Source of the DNA: Marsupella aquatica
Lineage: Eukaryota; Marchantiophyta
Length of the DNA stretch: 64,000 nucleotides
NCBI GenBank assembly: GCA_973895155.1
Contig: OZ316893.1
Location: 10,354,001-10,418,000 of the forward strand
Direction: 5' to 3'
A program made the translations under genes and the position numbers. Shown piece after piece: positions 53,812-64,000 of the stretch. A model generated the notes under the pieces. That model was not told the DNA's origin. It did no database searches and worked only from the letters and a program-made list of their open reading frames with translations. Each line of letters opens with the position of its first letter. Positions within the stretch are counted from its first letter, which is position 1.

Positions 53812-55897
53812 CAAGACATGGATGATCCCATGGATCTTGCATTTACAGAGGCATGCACTCCATTGTACGAGGGATCAACAACTTCACAATTAGCTTTTGT
53901 GTTGTCTTTTTTGAACATTTGCCACAACAATGGCTTTTCCAATTCGGGAGTGGACAAACTCTTGAGTGCGATGGGGGAACATCTTTTACCACCTAACAAT
54001 TTGCTACCTCAGAACATCTACGCATGTAAGAAGCTGATCAAAAAGGTTGGATTGGATTACATTAAGATTCATGCTTGTAAGAATGGTTGTATCCTGTTTA
54101 GAGGAGATCAATATAAAGATTTACAATAGTGTTTAGAGTGTAAGGAGCCCAGGTATAAGCAAGTGGGAAAGTCCAAGCAAGCTGTGAAAGTCCTGCAACA
54201 CTTTCCTCTTATTCCATGTCTTCAACGGATGTATAAATGCCAACCAAGCTATTTCAAAGTTGATGACATGGCACAAGGAGAACGGCAGTACTGATGGCAT
54301 GGTCAGACACGTTGCAGATTCAAAGGCATGGAAGTGGGTGGATAATGAGATTGACAAGGACTTTGCTGCAGAACCACGCAACATCCGCCTTGGTTTAGCA
54401 CTTGATGGTGTCAATCCATTTGGAAACAACAACCTGAAGCATTCCACATGGCCATTAGTCTTGTTGAACTACAATCTTCCCCTTGGCTATCTACAAAGAA
54501 GTTCTTTGTAATGCTGTCATTGTTAATTCTAGGGCCTGAGTCCGTGACAGACATAAATATAGATGTATACATGGCTCCTCTACTTGAAGAGCTGTTGGAG
54601 TTGTGGAAAGGAGTGAACTGCTTTGATGTGGTAGACCGGCCAGGCAAAGATAAAGTCTTTACTTTACGAGCTGTGCTTTTATGGACTGTCAATGACTATC
54701 CAGCATATGGGCTAATCTCTAGACAGGTGACCAAAGGATATAGAGGGTGTGTTGTATGTGGTCCTGATGTGGAGGTCCGAAGGTCAAATGCTCTGAGCAA
54801 ACAGGTTTTCCTAGGTCATCGACGATACTTAAGATTGGATCATACGTACAGGAACATAAATTATGCAAAGTATTTCAATAGGAGATGTGAAGTACGCCCG
54901 GCACCACAACCAATGACATGCACAGAGAGGATGAAGTATGCAACTGACGTAGAAACTTACTTGAAGAAACAAGGGGCTAAATTTGGAAGCAAGAATTGTC
55001 CTTCAAAAGTGCATGGAGTGAAGCGAAAGCCAACTCTGACTCAACTACCATACTGGGAGGTACAATTCTTGGAAGGGTCCATGATGTTTTGATTAATTGA
55101 TAGCAATTGAAACAATCATGCCACTAAATTGCTTTTCAGTCCTGGCGTTCAGACATACTTCTAAGGGTGCTAATGTTTGATTTTCTGCAATGCAGAAGCT
55201 ACTCATCAACCACACCATTGATCCAATGCACACTGAGAAGAATATTTCTGCAAATATAGTGCACACAATCAGCGGCAGAAAATATACTACAATTGTTCGG
55301 CAGGATATGTGTGCTGAAGGCCTTCACAAGAAGCTATGGCTTACTCCACACCCAAAGAAGGCAGATGCAATGTTAAAGCCCAATTAAAGCTCCTTATGTT
55401 TTGAGCCCTGGTGAGTTGATGTCATTCCATGACACGTTGAGGACATTGAAGGTTCCAACCGATTTTGGCAGTTCCTTTGCCAAGTGTGTGAGTGCCAATA
55501 ATAAGTTGGTTGGGTTAAAATCACATGATTACCATCAATTGATGCAGCAGATTCTCCCTTTAGCCTTAAGAAACCTTCTGGCCACGGGTCCTCGACTAGC
55601 TATCCAATGGGTATGCCGGCTATGGCGCAAGATTTGTTCAAAGGGTTGGGACCCATCTCAATTTGAATCATTGAAGCAGGATGTTGCATTCACTCGATGT
55701 GCTTTGGAAATGCACATTCCACCCTCGTTCTTTGATGTAATGACCCATTTAATGGTTCATATTGTTGAAGAGCTTGACATTTGCGGCCCTGTAGCTCAAA
55801 GGTGGATGTATCCGGTTGAGAGATATCTTAAAGTGTTGAAGGGCTACGTTCGGAACAAGGCTTGTCCTGAAGCATCCATGGCAGAAGGTTACGCTTT
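53812..55897 (+). pseudogene. CACTA-C transposase (tnp2), degenerate and truncated by CACTA-B
   Basis: tnp2 motifs appear in order but in changing frames: SQDMDDPMDLAFTEACTP, IHACKNGCILFRGDQY, a TAG at 54127-54129, then CLECKEPRYK, VLQHFPLIPCLQRMYKC. A frame change precedes PRNIRLGLALDGVNPFGN, WPLVLLNYNLP, LSLLILGPE and LWTVNDYPAYGLISRQ. A splice site near 55070 is followed by an exon from ~55196 (LINHTIDPMHTEKNIS). A stop at 55386 precedes ELMSFHDTLRTLKVP, SHDYHQLMQQILPLAL and VERYLKVLKGYVRNKACPE. The frame ends at MAEGYAF where CACTA-B begins. It shows the general plant CACTA pattern, and differs clearly in sequence from the A and B transposases. Confidence 0.85.
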
Positions 55898-55919
55898 CAC
55901 TACTACACTATTGGCCCCT

Positions 55920-56150
55920 TTTGCGAACCCATACACATCGCAATCAACAAAGGCCCGATAAACAGAATTCCGGCACTTGCGAACTAACATGCATCGCTAC
56001 ACCATCCCAAATTGCGAAGTTAAAACCTTCGCACGTGGACCATCGCAACGCCATCGCAACACCATCACAATTTCCTAACCAAATTCCCTCGCAACTTGTC
56101 GAACACTTCCGAGTTCAAAATCGTTGCAAACGCTTCGCATTATGCCGCAC
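55920..56150. repeat. Left subterminal TTGCGA/TCGCAA repeats of CACTA-B
   Basis: TTGCGAA, TCGCAAC and TTCGCA recur about twelve times in both orientations inside the left end. Neither ATCGGA nor AATGAC is used here, so each CACTA family in this window has its own motif. Confidence 0.85.
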
Positions 56151-56797
56151 GGTCCTTTGTTACCGATGTTGGTTTTTGTGAAGCTGGAAGGTTCGCTACG
56201 TGTTTGTGATGGGAATGAGTTTGATATTTGCGATGTCGTGGGGTTGGCAACTAGCGAGCCTTATAAGATCACTCTTATGCGAAATAAATTTGATGGGGAC
56301 TTCTGATCTAAATTGGATCGGAACTTGTGAGTTGGTTTAGGCCAGAAGTTGGGAACCATTTGACTTTGCAACTTGTGATGTTACTTGGTTCTATAATAGC
56401 GATCCGAGTCATTTTAGTATTTCCTAGTTATCCAAGTTTGCAATGGGTTCGCACTTTCATGGGAACACGACTTTCAATCAATGTTTTGCAAGGGATTTCT
56501 CTTGGCAGTGGACCCAATGTGGAAGGCAAATGTTTTTTATAAGATCCATGCAAGTATATAGGTGGATATACCAAAATGTTAGGGCTTGAATTAAGGAACC
56601 CAATACACAAGAGGGGTGGCATATCTGATGCCGGCCAAGTCACCCTACTCAACATATGCTATCCTAGCTAAGCTCCAACACGGCTAGTCATGACATGTAT
56701 CTCATGAGCCCGATCATGAGATTCTACAAGCTAACTAAAATGGACTCTTCCGACCCCGCTTTGTCAGCTTCTTTGCCGGCTTCTTGCCCTTATCCTT

Positions 56798-58790
56798 CTA
56801 TGGATGTACAGCCTGGTGCTGACGGGTGCGCGGTGCCTTTCGGCGCTGCTGCTCCTCCTGCTCCTCCTCCTCCTCCTCCTGCCCATCCTCCTCCTCGTCA
56901 CCTCCCTCCTGCTCCCCCTCATCATCAACCTGTCTTGATGATGCACGACTACTACCACTACCGCGATGGGATGAACCTACCTCCCGGCTACTGCCCCTCT
57001 CCCTAGAATCGCTGGTAAGAGGAGTAGCCCCCTCATCCTCATCATCACTACTACTTGCGTCAGCACCCAACCCCTCAGGCTCATCCGAATCCTGCATCCG
57101 TACACTTAATCAGTTTCTACAAATTAAAAAGGGTCATCCACAATGTTGGCATCACAATTAATTAAACCTTGAACACCTAGATACTTACAGTAGCCAACTC
57201 GGCATCCACCATCTGAAAGAGGTACTTTCTCCCATGCTCCATCCCTATCTCAATATGTTTCTTGGATATCTTCCTCTTATATTTCCGGTACTGCCATGCA
57301 CCATAAAACCAAAAAGTAAACCCATAGGCTAAACCAAAATTCACAATGCGAGAGGCCTTAGGCCTAGAAAAGTTAAACTACTTTGAAAACAACTCAAATT
57401 CACATTTGCAAAGCTAATGCGTTCACAAAATATGAAGCCCTAATTTTTGCGAAGGCATTGCGATGGCTTTTGCGATGCGCGTACCTTCGCAATAGCATCA
57501 GAAAATCCAAAAAGAAAAAAGTGCATAATAGAGTTTGCGAGGCTCTTGCGAACGAATACGCATCGCAATGGGATTGCAAACTGTGATCCCGAGAGGTTTT
57601 TAAAAATGCGCAAATTTCTAAGTGTCAGTCGTGACCTAAAACAATGCACAAGCAAGCACATGAGAGCATGGACATTCATGACATTCCATTCACTTGCATT
57701 ACCTCAACTGAGAAAGTAAGGAGGAAAGAGCTTAGGGAGGAGAGGAGACACTCACAAAGTGGGCCTTGAGACCGGGGAGCCCGCCTTGACCCAGCTTGTG
57801 GACTGGATTGGGGGTGGCTTTCACTCGCTTGGCTGCATCCATGAAACATTTGGGTGGTCTTCCTTCTTTGTCGACCACCTTTTGCACATCAGCTACCTTC
57901 TGCTCGAGTCCCTTCGGGTCATGGTCAAGGGGGAGCTTCACGGTCTCCTTTGCTTTCAGGGATCGAGCTAGTGTATCCTTCCATTGTTCCAACTCGCGAG
58001 CTGCTTTGATTTGCACCTCAATCTTGTAAAATGCATTCCAGATGTCCTCAGTGAATTGGAGGGGCCTGCGCAAATTCCTGTACGATCTCAAGTCTCTCAG
58101 GTGGGCTCTAATCTTCATCCTATCATGGTATCTCATTTGAGACATGGAATTAGAAATCTTGTCTGCCAGCCATTGCTCATCTATGTCAGCTCCATTACGA
58201 AATCCATCCTTGATCTGATTCATCACTCTCTTTCGCTCTGCCTTCTCAACCTTTCCCCATTGCATGCCTCGTGAGAAATTGCTTGTGATGATTTGTTTGA
58301 TGGTGCTCTTAGCCCCTGCATAGGCTAGCTCAGTTGGAGTCCCAGTTGTCTCCAAGGCAATGAATGGAAGCTTTTTCCTTGCATCCTCTTTCTGACGTTG
58401 CTCATCTCGTTGTTTTCGAATTGCATCCCTCTCCTCTCTTCTCTTCTGTTTTTCTATGGCTTGAGGAGAGGCAACTCCCGACTTAGCCCTCTCCTCCCTC
58501 TTCCTTCTTTTCTCTCTAGCCTTCTCCTCAGCTGTGACCCTCTCTTCCTCGTCTCTAGTAGCTTGCCCTGCCACAATTCCTGTTTGCAAAACCTAGCCTA
58601 AAATGGCACTCAAGGAGGCAAGCCCTGCTGGAGTATTCAAATTTACTTCACCCAACTGTGCAGCACTGAGATGTTGGGCTACTAAGTCGCTCCATGCATT
58701 CTGTTGCTTCTCCTGATTTGCCCCATTGCCACTACCACCAGCACCATGTCCTCCACTCCCACCGTGCTCTCCACTCCCACCGGTAGCCAT
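56798..58790 (-). pseudogene. CACTA-B reverse-strand accessory gene (charged protein), one TAG
   Basis: Exons are 58790-57756, 57290-57189 and 57091-56798, all in phase (1431 nt). Exon 1 starts MATGGSGEHGGSGGHGAGGS and continues LVAQHLSAAQLGEVNLNTPA. It has a TAG at 58593-58595, then a long coiled coil (ERVTAEEKAREKRRKREERA, KQKRREERDAIRKQRDEQRQ) and the conserved block (IKQIITSNFSRGMQWGKVEK, GFRNGADIDEQWLADKIS, HKLGQGGLPGLKAHF). Exon 2 is RKYKRKISKKHIEIGMEHGR...; exon 3 is Ser/Asp/Glu-rich with EEEEEEQEEQQRRKAPR. Its exon structure and the HKLGQGGLPGLKAHF block match the CACTA-A gene (HRMGQGGSQRLKADF). No known domain. Probably the element's DNA-binding regulator, by position and by analogy with En/Spm TnpA. 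Confidence 0.68.
57390..57605. repeat. TTGCGA cluster in intron 1 of the CACTA-B reverse gene
   Basis: TTGCGA, TTCGCAA, GCGATG and variants occur about ten times between exons 1 and 2 of the reverse gene, the same position as the ATCGGA cluster in CACTA-A. Confidence 0.8.
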
Positions 58791-58911
58791 AGCTCAATCC
58801 CTCTCAGGTCTCTCTCGATCTTCTCCCCGCGGCCCCTTCTCCTCTCGCTCTCCCGATCAAACAAGGAATGAGCTTGATGCGAGCTCCCGCCGACACTTAC
58901 GCATTTCAAAA

Positions 58912-59140
58912 AAACCTCTTTGCGATCACATTCGCATCACAAACTGCCACCCTATTACCTTCGCAAACAGTCTTGCAACTTGCGATACTTTTGTGAAGAA
59001 TATACCCTCGCTAATCCATCGCAACCCGTAGAAATGCCCAAAAATTGTTCTCGGCCTCTGTATTTGCGAAGATGTTGCAAACCCGGGAGGTTCGCAAAAT
59101 GCATCTCTAATTTGTGAAGCAATTTGCGAGGCAGGTGATC
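58912..59140. repeat. TTGCGA cluster upstream of the CACTA-B reverse gene
   Basis: About ten TTGCGA/TCGCAA motifs 120-350 bases upstream of the ATG at 58790, matching the position of the upstream cluster in CACTA-A. Confidence 0.8.
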
Positions 59141-59179
59141 TCGGTTTAGGGTGGGAAACTATCCCAGGTGTTTAAACGG

Positions 59180-60400
59180 CTTTACAAGGGTATGGCCTAT
59201 TTAAACCCTTTTAACTCAACATGGATTTGTGAATGGCCAATTAGTTTGAAGAAGAGGATTTTAGGTTGTAGTTGGGCTTTGTGTTTTTGTTTTTGAATCT
59301 TAATTGGGTTCTAATTTAACAAAGGGTTTGAGTTTTAATTTGGGGTTTGGATTTAGAAAGGGTTTAGTTTAGGGAGGGTTGTGTTTCAATTGAAGGGGTT
59401 AATTTGGGTTTAGGTTTTAATGTAAGGGTTGGGTTTGACTTTTCACTGATTTCATATTTTTTGCTCTATACATATTTCAGTTTAGGGACATGGTTTTAAT
59501 AGAGGGCTTTAAGTTAGGGTCTAAGGTAGAGGTTTGGGTAAGGTTGTAATTGAGAAGTTTGGGTTAGGGTTTAGGGTAGGGGCTTGATTTTGGTTTAAGT
59601 TTAGGGGTTTGGGTTAGGTTTAGGGTAGGGGCTTGATTTTGGTTTAAGTTTAGGGGTTTGGGTTAGGTTTAGGGTAGGGGCTTGATTTTGGTTTAAGTTT
59701 AGGGGTTTGGGTTAGGTTTAGGGTAGGGGCTTGATTTTGGTTTAAGTTTAGGGGTTTGGGTTTTTTTTAGGGTAGGGGCTTGATTTTGGTTTAAGTTTAG
59801 GGGTTTGGGTTAGGTTTAGGGTAGGGGCTTGATTTTGGTTTAAGTTTAGGGGTTTGGGTTAGGTTTAGGGTAGGGGCTTGATTTTGGTTTAAGTTTAGGG
59901 GTTTGGGTTAGGTTTTAAGTATAGGGGTTGGGTTCCATTTTAATTCTAAGTTGTGTTTCATTTTTAATTGTGGGGTTTGGGTTAGGATTTTTGGGTAAGG
60001 GTTTGATACGTAATGAGGGAATATGGATAGGTAACTTAGGATGGAGTTTGAGTTAGGGTTTAAGGTAGGGGTTTGAGTAAGGTTTTAGCTGAGGGGTTTG
60101 GGTTAGGTATTGAATATAGGGGATCGATGGGTTCAATTATAATTCAAGCTTGTGTTTAATTTTTAATTTAGGGATTTGGGTTAGGGTTTAGGGTAAAGGC
60201 TTCATAGGTAATGAGGGAGTTTGGGTTATGGTTTCAGATGGGGTTTGAGTTAGGTTTTAGCTGAGGGATTTGGGTTAGGGTTTGAATGTAGCAGTTGGGT
60301 TTTTAGCGTAGGGGTTTTGGTTAGCTAGGGCTTTGGGTAAGGGTTTTATATGTTCATGTTTAGGGTAGGTTTTTTTTCTAATTGAGGGTATGCTTTCTTT
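59180..60400. repeat. Telomere-like G-rich repeat tract inside CACTA-B
   Basis: The plus strand is dominated by GGGTTTAGG, GGGTTAGGG and TTTGGGTTAG words, close to the plant telomere unit TTTAGGG but irregular. It occupies the central spacer between the divergent genes of CACTA-B. CACTA-A lacks it. Confidence 0.8.
59575..59925. repeat. 49-bp tandem repeat, about seven copies
   Basis: GCTTGATTTTGGTTTAAGTT followed by TAGGGGTTTGGGTTAGG begins at 59582, 59629-59631, 59678, 59727, 59776, 59825 and 59874. Copies are nearly identical, so the array expanded recently relative to the surrounding degenerate tract. One copy has TTTTTTTT in place of the usual TTAGGTTT. Confidence 0.9.
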
Positions 60401-60809
60401 ATTTCATTAACATGAAGGGGTAGAACACTCTAGGAGTTATAGGGCACTTCCCCATCGTTTTGAGAGTTTTGGCTAATGCATATGCATTGCGAGAGCTCGG
60501 GCATCTGAAAGGTAAAGCTTGTTTTCCTGGCATTTTTTATTTGTACTGTAACTTGAGGGTCTATCATCCCTTTCTATAGTTTACCATAAGTCATTGCTTA
60601 ATTCATTGTATATTTGCAGATTTCTCCCTCCTACTTCCAGATTGGGTTCATCAAGTTTGGACCAAAAGACCTATAGGCATTGCTGAGCCCGGGTCTCATA
60701 AAGGTATTTTTTCCTTTCATTTCAGTTTAATATGTCTACTTAGGGATTACAAATGATCGTTTTAGCTATTTGTTTACTAACTCGCTATTCCAAATCTTCC
60801 ACTTGCCAG

Positions 60810-61966
60810 ATGTCTTCATCCTCTACAACTTCCCCCACATCAGACTCCTCCTCTGATGAGGACATAGATCCTCCTCCTCAGCCTGAAACAGCCGCTCGTC
60901 GACCTAGTGGTCCACCACGCCAACTTTGCAGTTGTAAAAAATGTGTGGGGATGGTTGTCCAGAAGTCATATGTATGTGCAGACCATATTTCTCGATATGG
61001 ACAACATCGAGGTCTTACACCCGGAGCCTCTTCATCCCATACGGTGAGTTGTAAACTTACTATGGTTTATTTTTTATTCAATAAATATTGCTAGCATGAT
61101 AAGTTGGGGAAGTTTACAATCACTTTGTTGGATTTGTTCCCTATAGGTATCTAATAGGCCTACACCCATGGCACCAGCACCCTATGTTCCCTCACAAGGA
61201 GTTCTAGATGCTATAGGCTCGGCCCTTTCACAAGCTTTCCGTTTAGTTGCAGCAGAGGGAAGTGGTGTTGGGACAGTTCAGGGTGATGGTATTGTTACAC
61301 GAGGGAAAAAACGGTCTAAAAGGCAACCCAGAGGGGAAGTTGATCAGTACACCTGTAGGGTTGATGGTAGGTGGGGACCTTGTACATTCACAGGGAAATG
61401 TGAACATTCCTATCATAAAGGATTGGAATCCTGATTGCCTTGGTTTGCCATGTGATATAACCTATGGTGAGGAAATAGAGGTTTGGGGAAGACATTGGAT
61501 TGTCAAAAGTTCTACACTAGGGGAGAGACATGGGTATGGAATTTTTTCTTGCCAGGACATCATTGTGGATGATATGGGTGGAAAAGGGCGCTCTCAAGAT
61601 GGACCAACGTTGTTCCCCTATGGTGGACCCATTTACAAGCGAAGACATTGGAACATGCTCCTTGTACAACACCCTGAGTGGAAGACTTATGCATTGGACA
61701 TGGATACTTTTGATGGTTGCACTAGGAAGTATAGTGAACAACGTATAATTGATGGTGATCCCATCCGTAGTGGAAATATAGCCGGTTTCATTAACAGTAC
61801 TGTGGGGACCCGGCCTAAGCGTAGGAAAAACTATGAATGGGTTTTTGTTGATGGTCCCCCTCCAGCACCATATGGGCAGAGATATCATCATGACCATTGT
61901 CTAGTTGTAGCTACTAGGACCATCAAGGCCGGAGAGGAGTTGTTTACACATTATGAGTGGGATTAG
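60810..61966 (+). pseudogene. CACTA-B transposase-associated exon plus SET-domain exon (one frameshift)
   Basis: Exon 1 (60810-61043, 78 codons) has a Ser/Asp-rich start, DIDPPPQPE, and CSCKKCVGMVVQKSY...HISRYGQHRG, the transposase-associated Zn motif. Exon 2 (61147-61966, phase 0) opens VSNRPTPMAPAPYVPSQG. It changes frame by one extra base near 61415-61420 (HSYH to KDWNPDCLGLP). It then reads the SET domain: VWGRHWIVKSSTLGERHGYG, where GYGIFSCQDI is the GxG motif, LFPYGGPIYKRRHW, YALDMDTFDG, IDGDPIRSGNIAGFINST and RTIKAGEELFTHYEWD, and stops. Every SET motif is present, including the catalytic-Tyr region, so the only lesion is the one-base shift. The SET part ends with its own stop and cannot run on into tnp2. 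Confidence 0.83.
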
Positions 61967-62162
61967 GCTTATTTTAGGGATATGTATTATTTATATGTTC
62001 CTTCATGCTTTGTGAACATATATTTTGTAAGTTAGGGTTTACACCCTAAACCTATGATGTTCTTTCACATTGTATGTTAATAATATGTGTCGATATTGTT
62101 TTTGTCTTATGAGGGATTTAATTTGGAGTTTGATTGTGAATGCTTTATTGTATTGTCCATAG

Positions 62163-63363
62163 AATGTGCGACCTAGCCAAGATATGTTGCCAAGGAGGTT
62201 GAGAGCTACATATGAAGAAATGGGCATGCCACAAGACGGAGTCACATCATCAACAGATTCTTCATCCAATGACAGTGACAATGAGGGTTTGGACGAAGGG
62301 GCACCTAGGACAGATTTTGAGGTCATGCAGGACCAGGAGACAGCCATGGATGACTTCATGACAGATTGGTTTGGTGTGGACGCCCGTGTGGACGTTGATG
62401 GTGAAGGACGTGGACCACCCAATGAAGGAGCTCCTCCACCAAATGCTGCACATGACCCCCGACCTCAACATACACCAGAAGGTCAACAACAATGGGAAGA
62501 AGCGGAGGCACATGCTAGAACACCTATTTATGGAGGTGCTCGTTTGAATAGACTCTCTGCCATCTTGGCATTGATGAATCTTCAGGCAAAACACAAGGCA
62601 AGCAATGCCCTTTTATCGGATTTGTTTGCAATTTGCCATGACCTCATGTTACCTAGTGACAATGTATTGCCAGGAACTTGGAAGGAGGCAAAGAGAGTTC
62701 TATCATCCATTGGTATGGAATATCATATCATTCATGCTTGCGTGAATGACTGCATCCTATATCATGAGACCAATGCCAACATAACTGAGTGTCCAATTTG
62801 TCATGAGCCTCGATATGACAACAACATGTTGACGGAAAAGGTGCCCAAGAAAGCTGTCCGTTGGTTTCCCATTATTCCTCGATTGTTGCATATGTATCGA
62901 TGTTCTGACTTGGCAGAATTGATGGTATGGCATAAGACACATCGATCAGAGGCCGGTGTCATGCGGTTGTCAGTTGACTCCCCTGCTCACAAGCATGTGG
63001 AGGCACAATGGCCAGAGTTTGCACATGACCCTCGTCATGTGAGGTTGGGGTTGGCATCGGATGGGGTCAGCCCACACTCCCTTGGTGGGAAAGGATGCCC
63101 AACATCAGTTTGGCCGGTGGTTGTTATGAATTACAATCTTCCACCATGGTTGTCCATGAAAAAGGGCTTCTTATTGCTATCATTGATTATCCCAGGTCCA
63201 TCTAAGGTAAAAAACATGGACACCTATTTGGCACTATTGGTTGGGGAACTCCAAAAATTATGGGACGGTGTGTGGGCCTATGATGGTCGAAAAACTACAG
63301 GGGGATTACCACGTGTCTTCAAATTGAAGGGAATCAATATGTGGACCATGCATGACTATCCTG
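62163..63363 (+). CDS. CACTA-B transposase, first tnp2 exon (partial, intact as far as seen)
   Basis: The acceptor is at 62162. The 400 codons end with one base before a GTAAGG donor at 63364, the same start (AAT) and end phase as the CACTA-A exon. An acidic linker comes first. Then ARTPIYGGARLNRLSAILAL, IHACVNDCILYHETN, CPICHEPRYDNNML, AVRWFPIIPRLLHMYRC, RHVRLGLASDGVSPHS, WPVVVMNYNLPPWLSMKKGF, LSLIIPGPS and MWTMHDYPG, the tnp2 signature in full for this half. Exon 1 (60810-61043) fits in phase when the SET exon is skipped. The catalytic second half should lie past 64000. No internal stop. Confidence 0.85.
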
Positions 63364-64000
63364 GTAAGGGGTATGGATTGGTGTTTTTTTTATGTAATAG
63401 AGAGTTTGTTTTAAAAGAAGTCCCTCATATTTATGTATGTACATGAACTTTTTAAATCCTTTGACTCTAATTGAGAAAATTATTTTGGTTTGAACAAGAA
63501 GCCTTAAATGATGAGTAACAAGCCCATACTTTAGGAACTCTAGCCAAAAAATCAGAAAAACAACGAAAAAGTCAAAAAAAGTGCAAAAATTAGCACCTAT
63601 TTTAGAGCAAAAATATGGAGCGAACAAAATATGACATAAACTAGCTATGTTTTGACACCTAAAAATGACCAAATTCATCTGAAGTTACATTCCACCAATA
63701 AATGATCTCAAATACAACACTATTATCTACAATGGTCTCACAATTACACGAGGTGTCTTTTGAAACAACAACTAAATCACCTCCAAAAGCCATTGTCATT
63801 TAAAAACCAGAAAATAAATTACTACAACTTAACCTGATACACATTATTGTGAAAAGAAGACAAGGAGAATAGAAATGACACCATCTAATTGAATTGAAAC
63901 ACAACCCACTAAGATAATATTAAACTACAAATTTCTCAAGAAACTTTAACCATGAATTCATGAATAAGTGGTAAAGGCATTTTGAAAATTTGTAAATTTT
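63364..64000. other. Intron of the CACTA-B transposase
   Basis: AT-rich with no tnp2 continuation. In CACTA-A the corresponding intron is only 142 bases, so this one is enlarged or carries an insertion. Nothing recognisable is seen. Confidence 0.45.

Larger units (their letters stand above)
55898..64000 (+). mobile_element. CACTA element B, carries a SET-domain exon, right end beyond window
   Basis: The left terminus is CACTACTACACTATTGGCC at 55898, inside the tnp2 gene of CACTA-C. Same layout as CACTA-A: subterminal repeats, reverse-strand three-exon gene, forward gene with transposase-associated, SET and tnp2 exons. Only the first tnp2 exon is inside the window, so the element continues past 64000 and its target duplication cannot be checked. 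Confidence 0.85.

Noticed and set aside
56826-57161. Plus-strand poly-Ser/Cys frame
   Set aside because: Antisense of the Glu-rich last exon of the CACTA-B reverse gene.

Overview
The window is nuclear DNA of a land plant. Genes are split by short GT-AG introns, and three single-copy host genes have plant-type homologues. A large coiled NLR immune receptor and plant-type (TTTAGGG-like) degenerate telomeric repeats are also present. The NLR's unusual N-terminal part and its regular 24-residue LRRs would fit a bryophyte or another early-diverging land plant, but that placement is inference.

Left part, 1-24 kb, is gene territory. A plastid-type atypical SDR (NAD(P)-binding) gene occupies 26-3002 on the minus strand in nine exons, and I could join all nine in frame. 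A four-exon EMC6 gene (ER membrane protein complex subunit 6) lies at 5221-6612 plus. An NLR (NB-ARC plus about ten LRRs) lies at 10774-15374 plus, with a probable GC-AG intron. A twelve-exon SPB1 gene (nucleolar FtsJ-type rRNA 2'-O-methyltransferase, 833 aa) lies at 17713-23252 minus. The spacers hold small dispersed and tandem repeats.

Right part, 24-64 kb, is almost entirely nested transposable elements. There is a Copia RNase H fragment (27.1-27.6 kb) cut exactly at the end of a CACTA-like element (CACTA-D, 27596-30850) that carries a reverse-strand ORF with an RNase H1 N-terminal domain. A complete 10.27-kb CACTA element (CACTA-A, 32481-42750) has recognisable termini and an AAT target duplication. 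A transposon with an intact predicted 1490-aa DDE-type transposase and a companion PHD-finger ORF lies at 44.1-50.6 kb. MYB and carotenoid-dioxygenase gene fragments sit side by side at 51.7-52.4 kb. A broken CACTA transposase (CACTA-C) is interrupted at 55898 by another CACTA element (CACTA-B), which runs off the right edge.

The most unusual system is in CACTA-A and CACTA-B. Both have the same layout: a three-exon reverse-strand gene for a charged protein, then a forward gene with a Zn-binding transposase-associated exon, an exon encoding a SET (protein methyltransferase) domain, and the tnp2 transposase exons. The splice phases allow the first exon to join either the SET exon or the tnp2 exons. 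Each element has its own short motif (ATCGGA in A, TTGCGA in B) clustered in the same places: the element end(s), intron 1 of the reverse gene and the upstream flank of that gene. Both SET copies are now broken, one by a TAG and the other by a frameshift.
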